From: Physocladia obscura
Lineage: Eukaryota; Chytridiomycota; Chytridiomycetes; Chytridiales; Chytriomycetaceae
Reading direction: 5' to 3'
NCBI GenBank assembly: GCA_027596945.1
Contig: JADGJH010001055.1
Location: forward strand, 1 to 12,252
Length of the DNA stretch: 12,252 nt
Shown here: positions 1 through 9,075 of the stretch, in pieces
Position numbering within the stretch: position 1 is the stretch's first letter
Layout: every line of letters begins with the position of its first letter
The notes under the pieces: generated by a model
Told to the model about the DNA's origin: nothing
Database searches by the model: none
The model's input: only the letters and a program-made list of their open reading frames with translations
Made by a program: the position numbers and the translations under genes

Positions 1-1060
1 CCAAAAATTTCACAAACACAAAATAAAACCCAGTCACTCTTTTCAACCATTTTCTTTATCACACAAAGTACTACAGTGTATATGTATATATAACTTCTGC
101 TTAATGTCAGAAATGGTAATTTTCTGTTAATTGTGTTTGGCACTGGTTTTGGTAATAAAGAATCAAGTTCATCTTCCATACAGCTTGAATTCATACTATC
201 TTCAACACTGTAGATGGCCTCTTTCAGTTGTTAGGGCATCTCAGTTAAAATTAGAAGTTGAATTCCAAATCTTTAAAGAAAGCTTTGTATTTCAATCCTA
301 ACTATTGTACACAGAGAATTAATGGACTAACTATATTTGGCAGTGAATTATTCCACTGGTCATAGAATTTTAACAAACTGCTTTGATATGGCTCTTCTTC
401 ATGAGCTGGAATTCCATAATGATGATGCATATGGACTAAGCATTCAGGGCAAATATAATTTCCAGCTGTTATTTCACTACAGTTCCTACATAGTTGTGCT
501 TACATATACTTTCCATGATCCCATTTGGTTTTAAACCAGCAAATGCAAGAACAAAGCTTACTGATTGTGCCAAGATACAAGGTGGGGACAGAATTACAGG
601 TGGGAATAGGACTGGTAGAGGGACAGACTGCAGATTGGCAGGAAATGATTGTTTTTCATTGAGTGGCTTTTCTGATTGTAATTTGCATATGGCCATTCTG
701 TGTCTTTTACCAGACTTCAGCTTTCTGGAAGGTACCATCTGATTGGTTGATATTGATAAATTTAAGAACAAAATCTGGATGCACAGAATCAAAATGGATT
801 GGTTGTGATTGGTAAGTACTCGTAAATTTGTCAATTTGCATACAGAACCAACATTGAAAATCACTTTATTTCACATACAAAAACAAAGAGAGAAAGATAT
901 TTAGTAGAAGAGAATAGAATAAAGAAGGTAAACAGGCATTAATTGGAAGTATTGGTAGGCAGACATGGTTGTTGAATTCACTCAGCAATTCCATTTTTCA
1001 CCATGACTACTAAAACCTTCTCCAGAATTGAGGTATGGCTGAGGAGGTTCCTTCATCATT
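1..1060. repeat. CpG-poor AT-rich tract, probable decayed mobile-element DNA
   Basis: By eye there is one CpG in the first 1,020 bases (in actcgtaaat, near 820), whereas the gene that follows has many. The composition matches the transposon tract at 3660-10290. Readable protein fragments lie on the minus strand and are broken by stops and frame changes (described separately for 302-742). From about 880 to 1060 I see only AT-rich sequence with no motif I can name. The right boundary is placed where CpGs reappear (near 1090). No terminal repeat was found, so the element type is unknown. Confidence 0.5.
302..742 (-). pseudogene. Decayed unknown protein with C2-C2 zinc-binding-like motif
   Basis: I do not recognise this protein. 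On the minus strand, one frame runs from a Met at 742-740 (MVPSRKLKSGKRHR...) to about 470. A second frame runs from about 515 to a stop at 302-304 and holds C-x2-C (codons within 479-490), nine residues, C-x2-C (440-451), then the histidine cluster HMHHH (about 420-434). This spacing would suit a zinc ribbon or treble-clef-like site. A TAA lies just upstream of the first cysteine pair in its own frame, and the two frames overlap, so the gene looks shifted and dead. The tract is nearly free of CpG, like the transposon region further right. It could be the end of a transposase, but no DDE motif was seen. Confidence 0.35.
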
Positions 1061-1189
1061 ATCATGTCATATAATATGCTTTGCAATCACTCACTAGACC
1101 AACCGCCAACATCAGCATCTGATTTGAATCGTTTAGCACCAAAATTAAATTTTGAGTTCATTTCTGGAAGTGTTCCATTTGCAACAACA

Positions 1190-2647
1190 ATGTCCCATCT
1201 CCAACGGGTGTTAGCACAGAGAGAAGCTGCGCAGAGTCAAAACAAAACCCATAGCGTAAGCCATTGTGTGAGCAGCGCATCTTCCTATATTTCGTGCACC
1301 GCAAATAACCATGCTTGAATCAAAAAGGATTTTGAAGCTCGCATTGCAGCTTTAATCGCCTCCGAAGCCGCCACCCTCGAATCCGCCGCAAAAACTACTG
1401 GCGTTTCCGCTTATTCTAATTCAGTGCGTAAATCACGGTTTGTTTCCCCCTTCTTTTTTTTTTTTTAATAATCCACTTTTTTAACATTCAAGGAAAACAG
1501 AATGCCGAAACCTAACGCTCGGTTCCTGTCGTCGCTCGTGCGTCAAGTTGATTCTCACAACTATGATCTGATTCTGCGTGAAAATAAGAAGTCGCGTGAC
1601 TTGCTGGACGAAATCGAATTAAATTCATCATCACACAACAACGGCAGTCCTTCTCGGCATTACCGCCATCAACAACAACTATCTCGACATCATATTCAGT
1701 CCTCTAGATTAAAATCTCCATCTGATCATCGGCATTATGATACAGGAGAAAAAAGTGAATATGATAACCACATCAACAGTAATTATAATGATGATGCTGA
1801 CCGGTATCGCATAGGTCGTGATTTTGATATAAATCGAACGCAAATACATTGTCAGTCGTCATATTCCCCACGACGCGGAAATATTGAGCATATACCAAAC
1901 AAAAACAATGACTGTCACCCAAAATGCCATTCACCACAACATAAAACATCCGCACACTCAAGCGCAGTTCGAACTTCTACGTCACCACAGCAGCAGAATC
2001 AGACCACAGTATTTCCAACGGCAAGTTTATCAAATAATGACAGTGAAAAAAACAGTGATGATGACTGGAATGCAAATGAAAAATCACAGCATCGACAACC
2101 ACTAACATTGCCATCGTCTTCTACATCACACACGATAAAACGCACTGCGGTAGCTGTACGAGGCCGCGGTGCAGTAATGGCACCAACACCAGCAGCAAAC
2201 AACAACAGCAATTCATCGTTATCGCGTCTCGATAAATATTTTGCTGATGCCTCGTATGACGCAACGCTGGATATGGACAACTATGATGACACAAATTTGG
2301 ATATATATGTGGGAGCCGTCATGTCGGCAGCTGAGGAGAGGAGAGTTGAAGCTCGGTATCGGAGGCGAGAAGAGAAGGTTGAGCGGCAACGATTGCGAAA
2401 GGAAAAAAAGGAAAAAAGAGAAAACAAGAAAGATATAAAAAAGAAAAAGAAAGAAAAGAGCAAAAAGGAGGAAGATGAAGAGGATGAGAAAAAAAAGAAA
2501 GACAAGAAATACAAGCATGAGAGTACGGAGGAGAAGCATAGAAAAAAAAGGCGACGACGACAGGAGGACAATCAAGACGGAAGCGATGATGAACGGGATA
2601 ACAATAGCAGCCATGAATATGATGGAATTGGTAGTGATAGTGGGTGA
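1190..2647 (+). CDS. Splicing-factor-38B-like low-complexity nuclear protein (3 exons)
   Basis: The model is exon 1 1190-1255, exon 2 1328-1423 and exon 3 1493-2647. Introns are 72 and 69 nt (GTAAGC...AAAAG; GTGCGT...TTCAAG) and all junctions are phase 0, giving 438 residues. The helical start (MSHLQRVLAQRE, then EARIAALIASEAA at about 25-37) leads into PKPNARFLSSLVRQVDSHN at about 59-77. VRGRGAV follows at about 276-282 and LDKYFADASYDATLD at about 300-314. From memory, this order (PKPNTRFL...TDSHN, then RGRG, then a D-x-YF-x-YDP-like motif) marks fungal proteins labelled 'pre-mRNA-splicing factor 38B'; they do not contain the PRP38 domain itself. Between the motifs lies a His/Asn/Ser-rich stretch. 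After about 335 there is a charged Lys/Glu/Arg tract of about 80 residues, then an acidic Ser end. The product is probably nuclear; its molecular role is unknown. The intron-1 acceptor is purine-rich and weak. An in-frame ATG at 1064 is possible, but the CpG-poor sequence before 1190 argues against it. Confidence 0.65.
1424..1492 (+). other. Intron 2 with long polypyrimidine tract
   Basis: The intron opens with GTGCGT and ends with acattcaag. A run of more than ten T's (about 1454-1466) and a further T run lie before the acceptor. Joining 1423 to 1493 restores the frame SNS-ENR-MPKPN and puts the PKPNARFL motif directly after the exon-2 helix, as in the fungal homologues I recall. The downstream ATG at 1502 is therefore internal rather than a start. 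Confidence 0.6.
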
Positions 2648-2710
2648 TCAAGTTTGGTGGCTGAGTGGTGAAAATGAGGGTTCCATCCAAACAAAAATTC
2701 CGATATTTTT

Positions 2711-2977
2711 ATGTTACCCCATGAGGAATCATTTGAAACAAAAAAAAATAAAAAGCTGCCACATTCGCTCAGACAAATGCCAGTAGTGTTACTCAGCGCG
2801 GCCCAGAAACAGTCTCTCGCTTTCGCATTCGTGTCAGCGCCATCAACAATCGCAGAGCTGAAAGCTAAGGTTGGAAAAAACAGCAATAGTAGCAGCAATG
2901 TTGGCGGGAATGGTATTGTCTTGCCAAGTTCAAGTATGACGTTGTCGCCATCGTTTTACGACGACAGATCAAGATAA
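2711..2977 (+). other. Possible fourth exon or C-terminal extension of the 38B-like gene
   Basis: From about 2770 to 2977 the sequence regains coding-like, CpG-containing composition and stays open in one frame (MPVVLLSAAQKQSLAFAFV..., ending in a TAA at 2975-2977). A splice from GG|GTGATC at 2643/2644 to CTCAG| at 2772 skips the TGA at 2645-2647. It joins this frame in phase and would give a protein of about 505 residues. The poly(A) signal at 3075 is about 100 bases past this stop but about 430 bases past the TGA, which favours the longer form. I know of no family motif in the tail, and GTGATC is a mediocre donor. It may equally be 3' UTR. Confidence 0.35.
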
Positions 2978-3074
2978 ATATTGGACTTCTTTCTCTCTCG
3001 CTTTTGTTATGTGCAGGGCTTGTTGCAAACATGACTTTTTTTCTTTTTTAGACCTATTTATCTTATACCCTCTA

Positions 3075-3080
3075 AATAAA
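3075..3080 (+). terminator. AATAAA poly(A) signal for the 38B-like gene
   Basis: A canonical AATAAA lies in AT-rich sequence (tctaaataaaaccg). It is the first good signal I noticed after the gene, and T-rich stretches follow it at about 3100-3115. Confidence 0.5.
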
Positions 3081-3375
3081 ACCGACTGGGCAGATATATG
3101 TATATTTTTTTGATTTCTTCGAATATATTAATATTGGCTCCTCCTATGAAATGATAGCATTAAAATAAGAAGAAACAAAAAACAAACTCCATTTTAATTC
3201 TCTCATGTTCCCAATTTCATGCTTACCCTGGATTTCGATGTAAACAAATAATAATATTATTATTAACTTCAACTTAAGTTTACAGGTGACATAACGACAA
3301 CAGCTACCACTTTCCACAAAGTTTGGTTTTTCAACACTTTAAGCTTCATAATGTAGGCTGTATACGAAGTCGAGG

Positions 3376-3409
3376 AACATTGGAGTTAACGTCAATGCCC
3401 CCCAATGTT
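3376..3409. repeat. Inverted repeat AACATTGG/CCAATGTT in a GC-richer patch
   Basis: AACATTGG at 3376-3383 pairs perfectly with CCAATGTT at 3402-3409, leaving an 18-nt loop. It is followed by cccctgacatcccctg and GGGG, which could pair with the upstream C runs. The patch stands out from its AT-rich surroundings. It could be a structured RNA, a regulatory site (it includes CCAAT) or chance. Confidence 0.35.
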
Positions 3410-3667
3410 GTGCCCCTGACATCCCCTGAACGGGGAATTACATATACTGATTTTAACCTTCATCATCCTCCAATGAGCTTCTTATAAGATATTCATGTTT
3501 TAATTAAAACCCGAAACTATCAAAAAGTGTCTGAGAGACTTTTCTAACCAACCAATCAGATCGCGTGAAAAAAAGCAACCAAGAACAGTTTTTATTAAAC
3601 ACGCAATTTTCATCTAATTCTACATCTTTTATAAAAATTTATTTTCTAAATCAATATTAAAAACAAA

Positions 3668-4270
3668 ATGAAGTGTGTTGTTCCATCCACAAACGTTTGA
3701 TCAAAGTACTTGAAGTCTCTTCCAATGGGAACTGTGTACAAGAATCCCCATAATAATCATGTTTATAAAGTTGATGACAAGAAGATTAATTCCACCCTTT
3801 CAAAGGTAGGAATCCCTTACTTTGGATCACATGAACCAATTTCAATTGACATACCTGAGAAACACTTGAAACTTGAGAATCCTGTTTGATTCAATGTCAA
3901 TCAATAATTGAAGGGAAGAATCAATGAATTGGAAGAGAGTTTTTCCAATAAATCCAAACTGCCATTCCAATCAAAAGACACTGAGGTCAAGAAGACACAA
4001 ACAACTTAATTTGATGAAATAATGAAGCTGATGGAAGGGAGAGAGCATTTCAAAACAGATCAAGAGATCTTTGGGATTGAAAATAAATCAAGATTTGTGT
4101 TCATACAAAAAAAAGAGATGGCTTTGATTTCAAGAAGGCTGTGGCAAGAGTTGTGGATTGATCCAAATGTGATTGATGAACTTACTCAAAACCAGCCTGC
4201 AATCCAGAAAATACTTTTGAAGTATCTCAAACATAAGGCTGCTGATAATAGAGTTGTTTCTGCCAACTAA
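3668..4270 (+). pseudogene. Broken unknown reading frame of about 200 codons
   Basis: I do not recognise this protein. A single frame runs from ATG 3668 (MKCVVPS) to TAA 4268-4270 with no indel, interrupted by four stops: TGA 3698, TGA 3887, TAA 3905 and TAA 4007. Between the stops it reads as a normal soluble protein, with a coiled-coil-like stretch (about 3909-3960), an EIMKLMEGREHF helix (about 4018-4053) and a C-terminal part containing RRLWQELWIDPNVIDEL. Two of the stops are TGA and two TAA, consistent with C-to-T change of CGA and CAA codons. The last 82 codons (4022-4270) are open. It is the only one of the decayed genes here that has kept one frame, so it may be younger than its neighbours. 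Confidence 0.45.
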
Positions 4271-4690
4271 TACATACTTGATGTTTGTTCTTAATTTTAC
4301 ATAATACAACACTTCATACACTTCATACACTTCTAATTTGAGCATGCTGACTTCATACAAGAACAAGTATATTTCACCAGGAGACAATTTTTTGTTCTGC
4401 TGTAGAATATGTTATGTTAGATATAAACAGTGTTTGGGATTTTGTTAACTGCACTGTAAGATTTTGGAAAAAGAAAAAAAAAAAGAAAAGGAAGGCAAAA
4501 AATTAAAGCAAAATTAATAAAAGTTATCCTCAAATTAATTTTACATGTGACTTTTACGTTGATTTCAACTTGTTTTTCACCTTCATTTCAAGTTCAAAAT
4601 TTGGTCAGGTGTGAGCTTGATAAACCCAAAAACACTTTGCAAATTGAAAAGCTGTCAATTTGATTTCAGAACAATTTCAATATGCTAAGT
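4271..4690. other. Non-coding AT-rich spacer inside the tract
   Basis: I see no gene. The stretch holds a short tandem repeat (4309-4333), an A-rich run (about 4468-4510) and no readable protein. It may contain the end of the element carrying the 3668 frame and the start of the Tc1-like fragment that follows, but no terminal repeats were seen. Confidence 0.4.
4309..4333. repeat. 9-bp tandem repeat, unit ACACTTCAT, 2.8 copies
   Basis: ACACTTCAT occurs twice exactly and a third copy is cut after ACACTTC. It is a short, probably neutral minisatellite in the spacer after the unknown pseudogene. Confidence 0.8.
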
Positions 4691-4701
4691 ATGATTTTTA
4701 A

Positions 4702-4980
4702 TTGCAAATGCAGAATAAAATGGATCCAGATTCCCTTTTTTGCATTGATGAAACTGGATTCAATTCAAAAACATTCAAATGCTGTTGGGTTCTTTCTGTC
4801 CTATTTCATTGTAGCAGCAAGATCAGCAAGCAAAGCTTGGTCATTTGCTCAAAACTGGTTTATAAACTCAGGGGCAGGTCCATCAGCTTGAAGCTGGTCT
4901 ATCAGCAAAAGCTGGTGCCAGCCAAAGCAGGTAAGCAGCAGAGAGCCATTGCCCCTACAACATCTGTATTAAATAATTGA
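4702..4980 (+). pseudogene. Tc1-like DDE transposase fragment (first catalytic Asp region)
   Basis: The frame reads MDPDSLFCIDETGFNSKTF, which matches the Tc1/mariner pattern around the first catalytic aspartate (hydrophobic-IDETGF-N). About 70 residues on, KAGKQQRAIAPTT resembles the downstream block of the same families. The middle is rearranged and the second Asp and the Glu are not visible. This motif differs from the DEV-type motifs expected in the two minus-strand relics at 8230-10260, so it probably belongs to another Tc1-like lineage. It would be a remnant of a DNA-cutting and joining enzyme, and it is inactive. The fragment is too short for a firm family call. Confidence 0.5.
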
Positions 4981-5154
4981 AATTCACCACTCCAGAATGA
5001 ACTTGGAAAATGTCTGAACTCTGGTTAAATCCTGAGAATAGCCATGCAGTGCCCTTCATGCTCTGGAGATAAATAGAATAGATAAAATAAATAGAAACAA
5101 GTAAGTATAGTCAATAAAGGCAAACACAATGTTTTTCTCTTTTTCCATTTAAGA

Positions 5155-6745
5155 TACCAAATCCTTTTTTTGACAATACCAGCAACAATAACCCTTCTCT
5201 TCACATCCAGGCTGCACTCTGTCAATGCCTGCATCTAGAGTCACTTCATTGCCCATTGCCCTAATAGCCTGACTGTGTTCTGTCTGCATGGTGGTAAACT
5301 TTTACTGGCAAGCTTATATTCACTGGTCAAGTCATCAGGCAGTCCACTTCATTTCTGGCAATACTGACACCTCCTAGTGCAGGGAATATGCCTCCTAATG
5401 AATGACGCACTATGGTAGGATATCCACTAATGCATTCCACAGCATCACTAGATCTGTTTCAAGTGTCATAGAAGGCAGGGGGTGTAAAGAGAAGGTTGGC
5501 ACTTAACCTTGGGCTGCTGTGAGTCCATTACAGCAGCTCCATGTTTCACTCTCATGGTGAAAGACCTGCAGTGATGCAGAGACACCAGTTGAGCTTGATG
5601 CACAACTAACTTTGCAGAGCTGTTTGCATCCTGCAAACAACATGCCATTTTTCAGAACATCTTCAATTTATTAATCCAACCATCATTGTAAGATCTTAAA
5701 GAATGATCCTCATCAATACTTTCAGAATCAGCATCAATGTCATTTCTATTGTCATTTGAAGAAACTGCAGAGTTGTGAAGAAACCTGCAAATTTCTTGGC
5801 AGTTACTGTCAGTTCTTTGTATATTTGAATCACCTCAAGCAGGTTCCATAGTGCAAACCAATTGTTGCAAAGATCTCTTGAATCTGTAGACAATACAATG
5901 GTTAGCTTCATAGCATTATGTAGACGTTTTGCTTTCTGACTTAAAGTCTTAATTGTGTGTCTGCTTTTTTTGTGAACTGATCAACCTTATCCAACAGATC
6001 CTCAGCAATATTAGCCATTTTGTAAAGCTGTCTCAAGCCCTTTTTACAAACAGTTCCTTGACTCATTAGGATTTGGATATGATGTGGGGGTTTCCTAGCT
6101 GTAGCAGCAGCCATTTAATGGGGAGGCTTTGAATGCAGAATAGTGTTCACCCAGTCTTGCCAGATAAAATCTTTTGCAGACCAGTGTGGGTGAATATGTT
6201 TGAGTTCTTCAATCACTTCTGCAATACAGACTTTATTTGGTGCTCCAGAATGGTCAGTGATATCTGCTGGTAGTGTCAAGACTTCACTGTTGAATTTTTC
6301 TCAATCTCAAATGAAATGGAATAGATATAAATGAAACATGTTACTCCACCTTGTGTATTCCCTAAATTTTAAAGAATTTGAGGTGTCAGTACAGTTGTTT
6401 TATCTTGAATATCTGGCATAAAATACAATGATTATAATGAGTATGTCAACAAGAAGAAAAGCACTAACCATCACCATACAAGTATTTGCTACTTCCACTA
6501 CACAGTTCCACATACAAGCAAAACTGCTCAATTGTCAGTGGATGATTATCAAAAGTGTATCTTTCTATTTTGACATTGTATACTACTCTTCCTTTGATCC
6601 TTGGGAAACACAACATTCCAGATGTGCTGAACTACTTCAGGAACATCATTTTCTTCAAAAATTACAGCCACCATGGCTTGACCAATTTTTTGTTTCTTAC
6701 AATTCTTGAGCACAGGCTTTATTGTTAGAGTATATGCTCTTTCTA
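5155..6745 (-). pseudogene. Long broken gene of unknown function, minus strand
   Basis: I do not recognise it. Read on the minus strand from about 6745 down, pieces in changing frames look like one eroded protein. The first piece is PVLKNCKKQKIGQAMVAV (about 6700), followed by EQFCLYVELCSGSSKYL (about 6520-6470). LPADITDHSGAPNK and ELKHIHPHWSAKDFIWQDW follow at 6290-6140. A helical part containing MANIAEDLLDKVDQF lies near 6020-5975, then an Asp/Ser-rich linker (about 5760-5700). The last piece is Cys-rich, GCEEKGYCCWYCQKKD, at about 5205-5160. Stops and at least three frame changes interrupt it; an original length of over 450 residues is likely. The Cys-rich end suggests a zinc site. Similarly decayed DNA lies on both sides, so it may be a transposon-encoded or virus-like gene; that is inference only. 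Confidence 0.4.
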
Positions 6746-6949
6746 TTACAAATTGAAAACTTGGATTATCTCACTTCTGGGTTTTGAAAACTCAGAAATT
6801 GGACATTTGGTGCAAAACTCTCAATAATATAAAAACAAAAGGATACTATTAATTCCTTAACAATTGGATTCCATCTTAAGATCCTTATAATATGAGACTG
6901 TTTCTGAGGACACCATACAACCTCTGCCGAAAATGTTAAATGTTGTTTT

Positions 6950-8085
6950 TCCTGATGGCCTCACCTCAAAATTGCAACCTTGTTGGTTGTGGTTCCAGAT
7001 ACACAAAAATCCAGTAATGCTGGTTTATTTGCAACTAGTACATAACTGTTTGTAGAATTACAACAGACAAGGTGGATCAAAGAGCCTACAAGCCATTGAA
7101 GAAGGAAAAAAGTTTTCTCAAAACTCATTTTTTCACAAAACTTTCTCCCAGCCATGAAATACAAGATCAAGCTGGCAGCAACAATCAAAACTTATAGAAA
7201 GTATTACAGCAATATTACAACGCTCCACATGATTGTGGAAAGTAACACAGTTGAAGTAGTTGGTCAGAATATACTAGCTACATTCTGAAATGATGTTAAG
7301 GGCAAAGCTGTGAAAGAGGGTAATAAATATTGCTTAGATACCGATCCAATCATATTAAACAAGATTTGAAAGTGTGTTGAACTTCTGAAGGGAAATAAGA
7401 AGTATTCATTTGGTATAGGTATTTTTTTACTTCTACTTTTTTGTTTCATTTATTAAGCATTGATCTATCGTGGAGGGGAGTGTCTCTGGAATCACAGAAA
7501 CTATTCTGCATTGATTCACTACAAAAGTGGCCGAGGCTGCCATGTTCCAGCTATATATTTACAATTATTCTCAAAATCTTATTTTCACTGCAGATTTTGA
7601 AGAATTTAAAAGCCAAGTTATGCAAGCAACAACACCTGCAAAAACATGCCAATCAGGTCTTGAAATTATCTGCTAGTTTTGTGATGCTCATCCAACAGGC
7701 AGGCTCAACATTTTATCTGGCAGGAATGGGCCAAAATTATTCAAACAGTGCCTGCACATGAACATGGAGTAGCAATTCAAAAACTTGCTTCTTGCTGTAT
7801 TCAATTCTATTGAGCTTATGTTGGAAGTTTGTAATATGTATGAGTTGCTGATGATCTTGCTGCTGAGTATCAAAACCAAATTAGTAAATTGAAATGAGGC
7901 ACTAAAAATGTTCTACAAGACTTTGATATGGTTGACACAGCAACTTGTTTAAACAGGTATATTTTTGAAGGAATCGTGTTGAATTTGCAACCACAAACTC
8001 CAAGAAATGACATTATTCTTGGATCAATTCTTGATACTCCTGATGGTGACCATTCTGGCATTTCAGATCAAGGAGTAGATTTTTG
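6950..8085 (+). pseudogene. Broken gene of unknown function, plus strand
   Basis: I do not recognise it. It runs divergently from the minus-strand pseudogene, starting only about 200 bases away. Candidate starts are the ATG at about 6932 or the ATG at 6956 in another frame, which reads MASPQNCNLVGCGSRYTKIQ and then stops. Further readable pieces include YKPLKKEKSFLKTHFFTKL (about 7090-7145), KAVKEGNKYCLDTDPI (about 7300-7350), DFEEFKSQVMQATTPAKTC (about 7592-7650) and a C-terminal part DIILGSILDTPDGDHSGISD (about 8008-8067), ending at a TGA near 8085. Frames change several times and many stops occur. The divergent pair with one shared spacer (about 6745-6950) would fit two genes of a single mobile element. 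Confidence 0.4.
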
Positions 8086-8230
8086 AATTTTATTTGGTTT
8101 AGCGTGCTTTTTCAAGGGTTTCTTTGCTGTTTCTTGTTTTTGTACTGTTTGGTTGTGTTTGTTTCAGTGATTAAAAAAATAGTTCACTTTATTTCACATT
8201 ATTGTCAACATTCACTTAAATCCCATAACA
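8086..8230. other. T-rich spacer between two pseudogenes
   Basis: This short T-rich stretch (many GTTT and TTTGGTT words) lies between the plus-strand unknown pseudogene and the C-terminal end of the minus-strand transposase. The 16-mer tcactttatttcacat (8184-8199) recurs at 861-876. A transposon end would be expected about here, but no matching inverted copy was confirmed. Confidence 0.3.
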
Positions 8231-9075
8231 TCAATTATATTACTTTTATGTGTAAGTTGAGGATAAAACTGGCCTGCTGCAATATATCCACATTTTCTAA
8301 AAATTGAACAAAAGTTGTAATCATTGAACTGCTTAAAAGATTTACAAATTGTCATATCCAAATTTTTCTGTAACAGACCCTTGCTTGTAATCATGAGGAA
8401 GTTGAGTTTTTAACAGTCCAAAGAAAATTTATACTGGATTGAAGAATGGGCAGCATGTAGGAAGAAAAATTGGAAGTATGCCAGTTGACTGCAAATTTAT
8501 AATCAGTTGATGGCACTGATGTATTTTAACATCATCTAGAATTAAGATGGAGTTTTTGATCTGGATAGACTTGCATTTTTTTTTATTCTACAGCAAACTT
8601 CATGTAGTATAATTCAAACTTGGCTTTTGTGAAAGTTCTCTCAGCTTCAAACATTTAAAGTAAGCCATTGCAGTCAATAAAACAGGGAGGCATTTATACT
8701 CACCATGCAACATGAACTTGATTCTTTCAGGGCATAAACTGTGAACTCCATAATATCAGCATCTCACTTGGATTGTGTGCCATTTTAAGTTCTTTCATTT
8801 AAGTCCAGCATCATGAATAATTTTCAAACATAACACTTGCTTATTGTTTTGAGTCACCTTTGCCAAAAAGCAAACTCCACTTCATCTAAAAAAGACAAAG
8901 GCTGTTCAGCAAAATAATTGACTATGCACGTTTTTTGGGCACTGGAAAGTTCTTATGAATAATACAAGACTGTTTTTGGTTCAAAGTTTCATCTGTATTG
9001 AATTGATCAATCCAATAACTGATTGTAGCAACAAATTTTTTGTAGATTTCGGACATGAATGCCATATTTGTGAAA
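8230..9075 (-). pseudogene. Tc1-type DD34E transposase relic, copy 1
   Basis: Read on the minus strand, the parts come in the order of a Tc1/mariner-like transposase. The helix-turn-helix end reads SYWIDQFNTDETL (about 9030-8990), then PLSFLDEVEFAFWQR (about 8910-8865), a GEYKCLP block (about 8705) and TFTKAKFE (about 8635). The second catalytic block LILDDVKIHQC lies at about 8549-8515 and FLPTCCPFFNPV at about 8470-8432, with a C-terminal FRKCGYIAAGQFYP near 8295-8255. Exactly 34 residues separate the LD aspartate from the final catalytic position, the Tc1 DD34E spacing. That position is a TAA (8429-8431) instead of Glu. The region holding the first catalytic Asp appears deleted, and several stops and frame changes are present. 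The gene is dead. Confidence 0.75.

Larger units (their letters stand above)
2978..3660. other. Host-like intergenic spacer
   Basis: No gene was found here. The spacer is AT-rich but keeps CpGs (near 3292, 3364, 3371, 3390, 3431, 3562 and 3603), unlike the tract that follows. It contains an 18-bp perfect palindrome (aataataat/attattatt, 3247-3264), a 10-bp palindrome AACTTAAGTT (3271-3280) and a more GC-rich patch at 3360-3435. The boundary with the transposon tract is set by CpG loss at about 3660-3700, not by a recognised terminal repeat. Confidence 0.45.

Noticed and set aside
1064..1189. In-frame upstream ATG extending the 38B-like protein by 42 residues
   Set aside because: The extension has no similarity to the family start as I recall it and begins in the CpG-poor tract; ATG 1190 directly precedes the conserved-looking helix.
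2219..2690. Several minus-strand open frames rich in Phe, Leu and Ser
   Set aside because: They are mirror images of the Lys/Glu-rich (AAG/GAA) coding tract of the 38B-like gene and have no independent support.
861..8199. Shared 16-mer tcactttatttcacat at 861-876 and 8184-8199 as transposon termini
   Set aside because: Both copies have the same orientation and the flanks do not match, so they do not make a terminal inverted repeat pair. AT-rich chance similarity or a dispersed fragment is as likely.
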